DNA of 40,530 bases from Saprospiraceae bacterium (lineage in GTDB: Bacteria > Bacteroidota > Bacteroidia > Chitinophagales > Saprospiraceae): the NCBI GenBank assembly GCA_024762995.1, contig JANTGI010000011.1, positions 1-40,530 of the forward strand. The letters run 5' to 3'. The notes below the pieces were generated by a model. It saw only the letters and a list, made by a program, of their open reading frames with translations, had not been told where the DNA came from and searched no databases. Each line of letters opens with the position of its first letter. Position 1 is the stretch's first letter. Positions 7,502 through 16,900 of this stretch are shown piece after piece. The position numbers and the translations under genes are program-made.

Positions 7502-9054
7502 TATTTTTTGCTTTCTATGTTGGCCAATGCAATGGCATCAAAAATGTGTGTGACTTTTTCTGTTTTTTCTTCTTTCTTCAGTAAAGACTTCACCGTTTTC
7601 CTTTCGGAAATGGCAACTTCCAAATTTAGATTTGCTACGGTCGTGTTGCTGTTAATACTTCGGATACGATTAAGTAGTTGTGCTGCAGTTCCTTTGTTAG
7701 TGTGAAGCCTTTCGAGCCATTCACGCAAAGGCGCATCGGGAGAATCATCTTTATTTAACTCTAATGCCCAATCTTTTAAGTTTCCAACAGTTGCATAATT
7801 AGTTTGCTCTTCGATGAAGTAAGGTCCATAGTTGAATCGTACAAGTTCAGTATTATTTGTAGCTGTCAACTCCGTATCAATCATCTCATTATAGTCTGAT
7901 ACAAAACTAGAATGCACCTTATGAAAGGTCAGGCAGCCCGGCACATGATTAGAATTAATTGCTTTGGCTACTTTCTTAGAATAACTACATAGACTTTCCG
8001 CCAGGTCAACGCCATAATGGAACGGATACTTGGGTTTGATGTAAGCGATTCCGGCGCAAGCCGTTAGCCCTTCTTCGAAATCCGTTAATCCAAAATTTTT
8101 AACCAATGAAGCTAATTTTTCCTTCGTCTGTTCCTGAAAAGCGGTCAAGTACGTTTCCGTAAAGTCCATCGCAAAATCCCCTCTTACAATGACTGTAATA
8201 TCATCTCCACCTATAACCACCGGACGCATAGGAACTTTCTGATCAGCTCCATATTTATCCACAATTGTATGATAAAAAGCTTCCTGAACAGCAGCTTTTG
8301 TGGCTTCTTCCATCTGTTTGGAAAAAGTGCTAAAGGCTTCTTGGATATCATGGCTGCCTTCTTTTAGCTTTTTAGCCATTTGTTGAATCATCTTGCCTAG
8401 ATTGTTCCCATCCGCATGGACAATGGCTAACCATTGGTTGCTGTCTTCTGTTATAATCTCATTGATATCTATTGTAAAATCAGACATTTGCAAGGTGCTT
8501 TCTTTCCCCAAAACCTTGTCTAAAAGTAGATGTTTAAGCCCATCTTCATTATACTCAATTTTTGATTGTTGCCCAGTATCCCAAACATCAGTATCTTCAT
8601 CATAAAGACTCCATTTTACTCCTGCTCCACTAGTCCGTCTAGCCCTTTCGGAAATCATCAAACCCAATTCTCGTCGCCCAAAAATCTTCTTCCGTTGAGT
8701 GATTAGGTTATTTTCTAATTTCATGATGTGGTCATAGGTCAGGGCGCCTACAACTTTGATAACAGCCTGACTCACCGTTATTTTTGGTGCCCGTTTCAGA
8801 ATTTTTTTGGGGAAATCCTTAACCACTTTTTGGCAATCTTCTTTTTTCTCAAAGATGTATTTGATATTACCGGCAGCCCCGACGATGAGTTGATTTTTGT
8901 CAAAACCCGGCACCATTTCTTGGAACATTTCTTGGAACATCTTAGTGGCAATTTGCTCCACCAACTCACTAGCCCCCGCAATTTCTTTTAGCTTATTCGT
9001 TTCAAAGATAAAGCCTTGTATGCCTTGGACACTTGCCCCGTATAAGTAGCTCAT
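7501..9054 (-). CDS. cas10: Cas10, cyclase-type large subunit, lacking the HD domain
   Basis: 517 aa. The protein begins directly in the first palm domain (YGASVQGIQGFIFETNKLKE at 4-23), the Cmr2/Csm1 signature, and has the polymerase/cyclase motif GGDD at 282-285 within VVIGGDDITVIV. The C-terminal 100 residues are helical, as in the Cas10 D4 domain. Typical Cas10 proteins are 700-1000 aa with an N-terminal HD nuclease; here there is no room for one and no HD motif, so target-dependent DNA cutting by Cas10 is unlikely. The intact GGDD implies that cyclic oligoadenylate is made from ATP when target RNA is bound. It starts 2 nt after cas6 ends and overlaps the Csm3-like start by one base. The cognate responder is probably the Csx3 fusion at the operon's end. 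Confidence 0.92.
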   Translation of the reverse strand: MSYLYGASVQGIQGFIFETNKLKEIAGASELVEQIATKMFQEMFQEMVPGFDKNQLIVGAAGNIKYIFEKKEDCQKVVKDFPKKILKRAPKITVSQAVIKVVGALTYDHIMKLENNLITQRKKIFGRRELGLMISERARRTSGAGVKWSLYDEDTDVWDTGQQSKIEYNEDGLKHLLLDKVLGKESTLQMSDFTIDINEIITEDSNQWLAIVHADGNNLGKMIQQMAKKLKEGSHDIQEAFSTFSKQMEEATKAAVQEAFYHTIVDKYGADQKVPMRPVVIGGDDITVIVRGDFAMDFTETYLTAFQEQTKEKLASLVKNFGLTDFEEGLTACAGIAYIKPKYPFHYGVDLAESLCSYSKKVAKAINSNHVPGCLTFHKVHSSFVSDYNEMIDTELTATNNTELVRFNYGPYFIEEQTNYATVGNLKDWALELNKDDSPDAPLREWLERLHTNKGTAAQLLNRIRSINSNTTVANLNLEVAISERKTVKSLLKKEEKTEKVTHIFDAIALANIESKK

Positions 9055-9056
9055 AA

Positions 9057-9752
9057 TTAATGGTTTATTAGATTCATCTGTGATTGATAAATGGTATTCA
9101 CAATGCCCTTGCCACGACTGGCTCCCTTGCCTAATCCGATGAATGGGGGCAGGATGATATTGGCATTAAATTTTAGGTCAAAAGCAATGACTTTGGTGTT
9201 TTTATTCCTTATCCATTTTTCGCTCATGACTTCGATTATTTCTAAGTCAAAACGCTTTTCGATCCACCAATCAATACCTTTGGCAAAAGATAGAATATTC
9301 CCTGCTAAAATACCCTCCAGCATTTGGATTTTTTCTTCTACAGTTTCTAAGCGGGTGAAAGTGGGATGATTCTTTTGATTGAGCGCTACCCAAGATTGAA
9401 GATTGTATTCTATTGGTACATCAGTTACTTTTAGGTCAACGGTTTTTAGCGAAAGATCTTTGACTTGTAGTTCCAATTCACGCCCACTGACTGAAATGGT
9501 ATTTGTTTTCTTGGAAAATAAATGGTACACCTCATCTATACTATGCTCCAAACACACAATCCCGGGGTGTCGTCCAAATTGCTTGTATTGAATTAGTGGA
9601 TACCGATAATAAAAGCTGCCGTCTGCTCGGTGATTATGAAATAGGTCTTTATCAAAACCAACTTTTCGGGCAACCGCTCCTCGAAATGCCGGAATTTCAT
9701 GTGGCCTGATAATCGTATCAAAAATGATGGTTAAATATCTTTGTTGTTTCAT
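9057..9752 (-). CDS. cas6: Cas6 CRISPR repeat endoribonuclease
   Basis: 231 aa. The N-terminus (IRPHEIPAFRGAVARKVG, then FHNH and FYYRYPLIQYK at about 38-57) matches the Cas6 form common in Bacteroidota, and the C-terminus has the Cas6 glycine-rich loop GLGKGASRGKGIV near 206-218. Cas6 cuts pre-crRNA within each repeat to make crRNAs for the type III complex. His38 or His40 in FHNH are candidate catalytic residues; this was not tested. The gene heads the operon and ends 2 nt before cas10. Its presence implies a CRISPR array somewhere in the genome, although none is in this window. Start ATG at 9752 is the first in frame. Confidence 0.85.
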   Translation of the reverse strand: MKQQRYLTIIFDTIIRPHEIPAFRGAVARKVGFDKDLFHNHRADGSFYYRYPLIQYKQFGRHPGIVCLEHSIDEVYHLFSKKTNTISVSGRELELQVKDLSLKTVDLKVTDVPIEYNLQSWVALNQKNHPTFTRLETVEEKIQMLEGILAGNILSFAKGIDWWIEKRFDLEIIEVMSEKWIRNKNTKVIAFDLKFNANIILPPFIGLGKGASRGKGIVNTIYQSQMNLINH

Positions 9753-10053
9753 TTTAGTTGGTTATACTATTCGAAGTAATATAGGCTACTTTCAAAAAAG
9801 AATCAATCTTCTAAAAAATTCAAGTTCGTATAGATAGATTCGTCAATGCGGAATGTGCTGACATGTCCATCGTCTGCACCAAGTATGGACTTAACCACTA
9901 GCTAATTGACCGTGTCATATGCCTTTTAGAATAGTATCTAAACCCATTTGGTTGGTGCACTACTCCCAAGAACTAGAATAATTCAAAGTTTCGAAAATAG
10001 TATGGTTCCTCGAAAAGAATTGAGGTATTGTCAAGAGTTTTGATTGGCACGCA

Positions 10054-10061
10054 CAAATATA
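10054..10061 (-). promoter_or_regulatory. Candidate -7 element upstream of cas6
   Basis: On the minus strand this reads TATATTTG, an exact match to the Bacteroidota -7 consensus TAnnTTTG. No clear TTTG -33 box lies at the usual distance. It is the best candidate promoter for the cas operon, but would give a leader of about 300 nt before cas6, so a nearer promoter may also exist. Confidence 0.4.
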
Positions 10062-10229
10062 ACAAAAAAATCTAATTAAAAATAAAGAAAATGGCAAAAA
10101 AAAGACAACTCATAAATAAATGATTACCAATCAATTATTAAATTATAATTTACCAAATATGTAATATTTTAATAAACAGCATAATGTGTGCCGAACACTG
10201 AAATATTTGAGCAGCCGGCTAAAATAATA

Positions 10230-10257
10230 GGCATTTGTCTTTTTTGACTCAAAAGCC
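10230..10257 (-). terminator. Imperfect hairpin after the small membrane-protein gene
   Basis: GGCATTTGTC and GACTCAAAAGCC pair imperfectly around a six-T loop, just downstream of the stop codon at 10265 on the minus strand. An outer pair, GCTAAAAT and ATTTTAGC, flanks it. It may end transcription from the 113-aa gene or the whole efflux cluster; the tail is A/T-rich but not a pure T run. Confidence 0.35.
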
Positions 10258-10264
10258 CGGAATT

Positions 10265-10606
10265 TTAGCTAATATTATTAAAAAGGGGTCCCAAAATGAG
10301 TATCCAAACTAGAAGTTGAAGTAAAATCACTAGCCCCAACCGAACCCAAAACATCCATCCAATTCTTACTTGCATAAAGTTGCTTGGTGACTTCATTTTT
10401 TTCATGAGTTTACGTTTCCATATCTTTTGCGCAAGCCGTCCTTTAAATGAACGCCAAATACTGCTTTTCTTTTGTACAGTATGTTGTGCAAAATGAGATG
10501 TATTGCATTTTTTTGGTTGCGAAGCGACTGCAGTCGTTGCCATAGAATCCATTGGCTGAACCCAAAAAGTAAGAATTAACAGAACTAAGGATAAAGAATA
10601 CTTCAT
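10265..10606 (-). CDS. Small membrane protein of unknown function
   Basis: 113 aa. An N-terminal hydrophobic segment (about 5-18) looks like a signal peptide or first helix. A strongly basic middle (about 50-72, rich in Lys and Arg) follows, and a C-terminal helix spans about 83-107. I do not recognise a family. It lies 172 nt downstream of the CusB-like gene on the same strand, so it could be read through from the efflux operon or have its own promoter. Weakly matching TAnnTTG-like sequences lie in the 50 nt upstream. A role in metal efflux is possible from position only. Confidence 0.6.
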   Translation of the reverse strand: MKYSLSLVLLILTFWVQPMDSMATTAVASQPKKCNTSHFAQHTVQKKSSIWRSFKGRLAQKIWKRKLMKKMKSPSNFMQVRIGWMFWVRLGLVILLQLLVWILILGPLFNNIS

Positions 10607-10778
10607 GATTTTGTGATATATTGGGGCAAGATAGCAAAATATTTTGTAACCTATTCAATTTTAATAAAAAAGGTAACAGATAGTCTATTTTGACCTAATT
10701 AGAATAGAATAAAATCTAGGCTAACATCGCTTATCAATCATTCATCTTCCCAAAAAACTAAATTTAGCGAAGAACTCA

Positions 10779-12518
10779 CTATTGCCCCAACGTATCCACC
10801 ACACTCCCGCAAGTCATCATCTCAGACCCAAAATATGGATTCCTGATGACCGATTCGGAGCTTATCCAATCTGCGCCTTCGCCATCAAAAGCCATTGGGC
10901 AATGTTCTACATAAAGTGGCTCAATTGAACCAAATGCTTTCAATGTATTAATCATCGCATCCGATAAAAATTGAAATTGTATGCGCTGTTTTTTAATATC
11001 GTTTTGTTCCGCTATTTTTTGGGCATGTGCATCCATTGCTTTGAGTTGTTTCATCCAGTATTGATGCGCATCACCTTTCATTAATTTCATATCCACTTGA
11101 GTTAATTGTTCTTTAAAAGCTTGCGCAAAATGGGCTGCTGATTGAGCATCTGTTTTCACAAAAGCTACTTTTAATTTTAAATAGGCTTGCGCTAAATCGT
11201 TTAATTGCTTTTTGAAAGGAGCCACCACGTCAGTAAAATCAGGAATTTTATCTTTGGGCTTTGGTACATCTTTAATGGACACAAGGCGGTTCATCATACT
11301 GGATTGGTTATTGAGTTGAGCGGAAGCATCGATGACAAATGCGCCTTTGGTGACTACTTCTTCACCGGGAGATAATCCACTCTTTATCAAATAGTTATCA
11401 CCGACTACATCTCCTAGTTCGACTTCTCTAAATTCAAATGATGGGACTTCCGCATCCGGTACCTTTACATATACCACAGATCGTTTTCCGGTCCACAACA
11501 CCGCCGTTTTGGGTACGGTCAATTCCATTTTTTTTCTATTACCTATGGAGCTTTTAATAATTCCGGATACAAACATTTCCGGTTTTATTCTTCCGTTACT
11601 ATTACGAATTGTCGCACGTACAGCCGCCGTACGAGTATCAGGGCGGATGACCGGATCAATAAAATTAATTATGGCATTAAAAGTTTTATTAGGAATGCCT
11701 GCTGCCGTAAAACTTACTTTTTGCCCCACGCTAATCTTTCCAAGATCATTTTCATAAACATCAAAAACAGCCCATAGTTTAGATAAATCTTGTATCTCAA
11801 AAAGCACCGTACCTGCCATCAAGTGATCGGCTACCGACACCTTTCGCTTTGTCACCACTCCCGAATATTCAGAATAAATATCAAAATTTTCTTGCACCTT
11901 ACCCGAAGCTAAAATCCCCTCTATCTGACTTTCAGATATTTTCCAATAACGCAATTTGTTTTTGGCTGCTTCCAATAGCGCCGGATTAATATCTTTAATT
12001 TTTTGCGCTTCCAATAACTCGCGTTGCGCCGAGATTAAATCAGCGGAATAAATGGTGGCAACTCGATCTCCTTTTTTGATTTGTTCTCCTGTAAATCGGA
12101 CATAAAGTTGTTCGATTCTTCCCGGCAAATGGGCAACGATACTGGCGGTTGTTGTTTCATCTGCTTGGACTTTTCCAGTTAAGCGAAGACCTTGATTATC
12201 TGCCATTTTCCCTTCCCCGACGATGGTCGTAGAGATTCCGGAAATAGTCACGGCTTCGGGCGTCATTTCCAAAACCAATGAATTATCATTGCCGTCACCA
12301 TCACCCACCAAAGGAATGAGTTCCATCCCGCATATCGGACAGTCTCCGGGTTCATTCTGCCTAATTTGCGGATGCATGGAGCAAGTGTAAATAGTTTCAT
12401 TGATGCTATCATGTTGATGATCAGCACTTTGTGACGGAGCAACCGCTTTCGGAGACAGGAAGTACCCCAAGGCAAATGCGGCTAATATGGAGCCTATAAT
12501 GATGATTTTATTTTTCAT
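10779..12518 (-). CDS. cusB: CusB-like RND efflux adaptor with HMBD and DUF3347 domains
   Basis: 579 aa. Residues 1-24 form an N-terminal membrane anchor or signal. Residues 43-70 are a heavy-metal-binding domain (YTCSMHPQIR then GDCPICGMELIPL), with the Cys-x-Met-His-Pro and Cys-Pro-x-Cys-Gly-Met ligand motifs. Residues about 110-420 are the membrane-fusion body (hairpin, lipoyl and beta-barrel parts). Residues about 435-565 match DUF3347, a helical domain linked to copper export in Bacteroidota. The protein bridges the inner-membrane pump CusA and the outer-membrane channel across the periplasm and may pass Cu(I) or Ag(I) to the pump. It follows cusC by 196 nt, a gap with a large inverted repeat that may set its level relative to the upstream genes. 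It is longer than classical CusB (about 400 aa) because of the two extra domains. Confidence 0.9.
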   Translation of the reverse strand: MKNKIIIIGSILAAFALGYFLSPKAVAPSQSADHQHDSINETIYTCSMHPQIRQNEPGDCPICGMELIPLVGDGDGNDNSLVLEMTPEAVTISGISTTIVGEGKMADNQGLRLTGKVQADETTTASIVAHLPGRIEQLYVRFTGEQIKKGDRVATIYSADLISAQRELLEAQKIKDINPALLEAAKNKLRYWKISESQIEGILASGKVQENFDIYSEYSGVVTKRKVSVADHLMAGTVLFEIQDLSKLWAVFDVYENDLGKISVGQKVSFTAAGIPNKTFNAIINFIDPVIRPDTRTAAVRATIRNSNGRIKPEMFVSGIIKSSIGNRKKMELTVPKTAVLWTGKRSVVYVKVPDAEVPSFEFREVELGDVVGDNYLIKSGLSPGEEVVTKGAFVIDASAQLNNQSSMMNRLVSIKDVPKPKDKIPDFTDVVAPFKKQLNDLAQAYLKLKVAFVKTDAQSAAHFAQAFKEQLTQVDMKLMKGDAHQYWMKQLKAMDAHAQKIAEQNDIKKQRIQFQFLSDAMINTLKAFGSIEPLYVEHCPMAFDGEGADWISSESVIRNPYFGSEMMTCGSVVDTLGQ

Positions 12519-12568
12519 TTTTACTTTTTTTAGATTGAATAGTACAGCTCAAAACCTTGGAACAGTGT

Positions 12569-12698
12569 GAAAATCAAGTGTTTTTAAGCCATAAGTCCCA
12601 CTTCTGCAAGGGGGACCTGCCTGAGTTAGCCAAAGCGGAGCTGCAGGCAGGCAGGTATTTGGGGGTTAAGGATAAAAATCTAAAAGCACTTGATTTTC
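12569..12698. repeat. Inverted-repeat element between cusC and cusB
   Basis: A perfect 12-bp inverted repeat (GAAAATCAAGTG at 12569-12580, CACTTGATTTTC at 12687-12698), with imperfect pairing continuing inward, bounds about 130 bp. Inside it is a second palindrome, ACCTGCCTG at 12615-12623 with CAGGCAGGT at 12648-12656. The inner 40 bp closely resembles 37975-38013 (CCTGCCTGA, AAAGCG, AGGCAG in the same order), so this is a dispersed, MITE- or REP-like element. Lying within an operon, its RNA would fold into a long hairpin between cusC and cusB. Confidence 0.65.
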
Positions 12699-12714
12699 TT
12701 TGTAGAATTCAGAT

Positions 12715-13962
12715 TCAGTCCATCCCAAATCGAGTCCAATTGGCTTTCGCCAAAAACAATTTGACTTTTCCAATTTCTTCTTGCAGTTTGTAATCATACA
12801 ACTGGTCTTGGAGTTTCAATAATTCATTGAATCGTTGCCCCTTCGCACTATAAGCAGATAAGAGCATATTAAAAGCCGATTCCGTTAAAATGCGCTGTTC
12901 TTTTGCTAAGTCAAGTTCTAATTCAGCTTGCTCATAATCAGAAAGGGATATTTTTAGCATGGATTTAATTTTTAATTCCAAAGCCATTCTTTTTTCTGAA
13001 AAGGCCTTTTGCTTCAAAATTTCTTCTTGATTTTTAGCATCGTATTTTTTTCGAAAAATAGGTACCGACATCCTAAATGTAGGCATCAGCAAGTCCCGTC
13101 CGTTTTGTGTCGGATTCGCATCGGAGCGCTTTTGCACCAAACTATAACTCAAACCCACACCAAATGCCGGCTTCTCCGACAAATCATCCAATTCCTGAAC
13201 CGCCTTTGAAGCCGTAATCATCGCATCCAACTTTTTTAACATCGGATAATTGGATTGGATTTTTGCGAAAGCAGTCGCTAACAAGTCTTCATTCAAAATA
13301 GGCATCTGCTCCAACTCCGAATCCACAATCACGACCTGATTATTCGGCAACGCATCTTCTCCGACCAATTCTAAAATTTGGGCTTGAAACTTGCGTTTTT
13401 GCGACTCATAAATCTTTATTTTTTGCTTCATCTCCTTGCTCTTGATTTGGATTCTCAAAACATCCGAACCAATGGCCTGTCCACTTTCCACACGTCCCAA
13501 AACCACTTGTTCTAAAGCATCATTCACCTTCAGGTTTTCTTGCAAAATTTCCTGTCGTTGATTCAACAAATAAAGCTGATAATAAGCCGTCCGAATCTGA
13601 TATTCCATATCCAACCGAGTCGCTTCTATTTCATCAAACTTGGTCTTAGACATGGCAATCGCCACATTTTCCTTTGCGGCTAAAGTCCCCTTCCACGGAA
13701 ACATTTGAGACACATTCACAGACAGAATGGGCGCTCCCAGTCGGGTCTCTGTGCGCAAAACCGGAAGGCCTAAACCCACCTGCGGATCCGGCAATTCATT
13801 CACTTGATTCTTAACCTTTAAAGCTGCGTCGTATTCGAGTTCAACTGCATGAAGCTTAGGACTATTGGTCATCGACAATTCCAATAACTCATTGATTGTC
13901 TGTGCCTTAACAACAGACCAACCAAGCAGCAGTAAAAGCAAAATATTTATTTTTTTAATCAT
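12715..13962 (-). CDS. cusC: TolC-family outer-membrane channel (CusC-like)
   Basis: 415 aa. It has a signal peptide (MIKKINILLLLLLGWSVVKAQ, cleavage after about residue 20), then the outer-membrane efflux protein repeat with long helices rich in Gln, Glu and Leu, and PDPQVGLGLPV near 59-69. It should trimerise in the outer membrane and form the exit duct for CusBA. Its ATG lies within the end of cusA (8-nt overlap), so it is translationally coupled to the pump gene. The family assignment is firm; assignment to metal rather than drug efflux comes from the neighbours. Confidence 0.88.
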   Translation of the reverse strand: MIKKINILLLLLLGWSVVKAQTINELLELSMTNSPKLHAVELEYDAALKVKNQVNELPDPQVGLGLPVLRTETRLGAPILSVNVSQMFPWKGTLAAKENVAIAMSKTKFDEIEATRLDMEYQIRTAYYQLYLLNQRQEILQENLKVNDALEQVVLGRVESGQAIGSDVLRIQIKSKEMKQKIKIYESQKRKFQAQILELVGEDALPNNQVVIVDSELEQMPILNEDLLATAFAKIQSNYPMLKKLDAMITASKAVQELDDLSEKPAFGVGLSYSLVQKRSDANPTQNGRDLLMPTFRMSVPIFRKKYDAKNQEEILKQKAFSEKRMALELKIKSMLKISLSDYEQAELELDLAKEQRILTESAFNMLLSAYSAKGQRFNELLKLQDQLYDYKLQEEIGKVKLFLAKANWTRFGMD

Positions 13963-16900
13963 GATTTTTATTTTTTAATACCCTTTTCATTCTAAAATCC
14001 GACTCCTTCCACAGCGAATAAAGCACCGGAACCGTAAACATCGTAATCATCTGCAAAAGCATGCCACCAAAACTCGGTATCGCCATCGGCAGCATAATAT
14101 CTGCGCCCCGACCGGTCGAAGACAGCACCGGAAGCAACGCCAAAATGGTGGTGCCCGTCGTCATCATGGCCGGCTTCACACGACGCTTCCCGGCTTCTAC
14201 AACCGCATCTTGAATACCGCTAATAGAAGATGGCGCATTACGCTCAAAACTATCTTGTAAAAAGGTCGCCACCAAAACGCCATCATCCGTCGCTATGCCA
14301 AACAAGGCCAGAAAACCAACCCACACAGCCACACTTAAATTAATGGTTTTCATCTGAAATAAGTCTCGCATATTCATCCCAAATAAGTCCACATTTAAAA
14401 ACCAGTCTTGACCATACAACCAAAGCAAAATAAAGCCGCCGGCAAATGCCACAAATACTCCTGAAAACACCATCAAAGTGGTCATGAAAGATTTAAATTG
14501 AAAATAAAGAATTAAAAATATCAACACCAAAGCAATCGGTACCACAATAGCCAATCTTTTATTGGAGCGTATCTGTTGCTCATAATTCCCGGCAAATTTA
14601 TAACTCACTCCTGCCGGAACAATCAACTCTCCGGATTCAATTTTTTCTTGCAAATAGGCTTGGGAACTATTCACTACATCGACTTCAGAATAACCTGATT
14701 CTTTGTCAAACAAAACATAGCCCTGCAAAAATCCGTCTTCACTTTTAATAGCTTGTGGGCCTTGTTCATATTTAATATCCACCAAGTCACCCAGCAGCAC
14801 TTGCGCACCAGTCGGAGTCGAAACATAGATACGTTGCAGTTTATCCGGACTATCTCTCAATTCTCTTGGATAGCGCAAGCGAATGCCATATCGCTCTCGA
14901 CCTTCTACGGTATTGGTCATCACCATGCCCCCGATAGCTGCTTGAATTTGATTTTGGACATTCGCGACGGTCAGCCCATATCTGGCCAAATTATCACGCT
15001 TTACTTCCAAAAGAAGATAGGGTTTTCCCACAATCCTTTCGGCAAAAACAGCTTCCTTTTTGACACTTTGGACTTCCTTGAGATACTTTTCTAATTGTAA
15101 CCCAAAGGACTCAATCGTCTGTAAATCAGGGCCTTTGACCTTGATGCCCATGGGCGCACGCATGCCGGTTTGGAGCATGACTAGTCGAGTTTCAATGGGT
15201 TGTAACTTCGGCGCAGACGTTAATCCGGGTAATTTGGATGCTTTCACAATCTCCTTCCAAATGTCATCGGGCGATTTGATATGTTTCCGCCAATTTCTAA
15301 AGTACTGCCCGTTTTTGTCCGGGATTAATTGATCATTTTTATCACGCACATATTTGCCATGATCATCTACTTTAAACCGAATTCGGTGACCATTTTTATC
15401 CGTTTTAAACTCGGGTTTATAGAGAATGACATTTTCAAACATCGACATAGGAGCCGGGTCTAAGGCACTTTCTATTCGACCGGCTTTACCGACCACGGTT
15501 TCGACTTCGGGGATGGCCGTCACCGCCATATCTAAAGCACGCAGGTTGGCCACATTCATCTCCATTCCCGAATGTGGCATCGAAGTCGGCATCAACAAAA
15601 AAGAGCCTTCATCCAATGCCGGCATAAATTCTTGTCCCGTATTTTGAGCAATTTGAAAACCCCAAATAACTAGGCCAACAACGAAAGCAAGAAATAATAA
15701 TTTTATTTTCAAAAGGAATCGCAAGATACTTTCGTAAAAGTAAATGACGACATAAAAGAATCCAATCAACAACCCAACAATTAATGATACAAACAAGAAA
15801 TTTGTCGCAAGACTGCGTGTCACACCCAGCGGCATCCAGACCTTGGCCAAAGACCAACCAACCACCAAAGCATAAATAATATTCTTAAAAATATCAAAAT
15901 AGAAAAAGTATTTTCCATCTTGAAATGTGGTCAAAAACTGAGCAGCCATTCCCGTAAGGGCCACCAAAATACCCAACCATCCCCAAAAAGAATAGGACGT
16001 AAAAAGTAGAAAAATGCCCAAAACCAAGAGCAATACATTCATCCCATATTGCACACGAATGTCTGTATTTTTTCTTCCAAATAATTGAGTGGCTAAAGGT
16101 GGCACAATGGTAATCGCCACAATAATCGAAGCCAACAGAGCAAAAGTTTTGGTAAATGCCAAAGGCCTAAACAGCTTACCTTCAGCGGCTTGCATCGTAA
16201 AAACGGGCAAAAAACTAACAATCGTTGTCGCCACCGCCGTAATCACCGCACTCGCCACTTCCGTTGTCGCCTGATAAATCGTATCCCCGATGGGTTGGTC
16301 AGGCGGGGCGTTTTTCAGGTGAGCATTCATACTTTCGGTGAGCACGATGCCCATATCTACCATGGTACCGATGGCAATAGCTATTCCCGAAAGGGCCACA
16401 ATATTGGCATCCACGCCCAAGTACCGCATCGCAATAAAAACCATCAACACCGCCACCGGCAAAGCACCCGAAATCAGTATCGACGCCTTGAGATTCAACA
16501 ACATCAAAATGACGACAATAATGGTAATCAGCACTTCCAAAGTCAAAGCTTCATCCAGTGTCCCGATGGTCTCATTGATTAATTCGGTGCGATCATAAAA
16601 AGGCACAACGGTAACTTGAGAGATTCTTCCGTCTGCTAATTTTTTTGTCGGAAGACCCGGAGCCAACTCATCTATTTTTAATTTTACTTTATTGATAACC
16701 TCTAACGGATTAGCTCCATAGCGTGCGATGACGACGCCCCCGACAGTTTCTGCTCCCGATTTATCAAGCACCCCGCGTCGGGTAGCCGGCCCTACATTGA
16801 CGACTGCAATATCTTTGATGCGAATGGGCACATTGTCTTTGACCCACACGACACTATTCTCAATATCTTCAATAGAATGGACGTAACCCAGTCCGCGAAC

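Larger units (their letters stand above)
9753..10264. other. Intergenic region upstream of the cas operon
   Basis: About 510 nt without a convincing ORF. I searched by eye for regularly spaced 28-37-nt repeats and found none, so this is not a CRISPR array. It does contain an 8-bp inverted repeat, TGCACCAA at 9875-9882 and TTGGTGCA at 9952-9959, and a shorter one around 9866-9891 (GTCCAT/ATGGAC). The part between the candidate promoter at 10054-10061 and cas6 could be a long structured leader or a small RNA; both are speculative. Confidence 0.5.

Noticed and set aside
9753-10264. Possible CRISPR array next to cas6
   Set aside because: No regularly spaced direct repeats of 25-40 nt were found; only short inverted repeats.
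16190-16582. Plus-strand His-rich frame opposite cusA
   Set aside because: Its low-complexity His/Asn/Arg composition is an artefact of reading the antisense of a membrane-protein gene.
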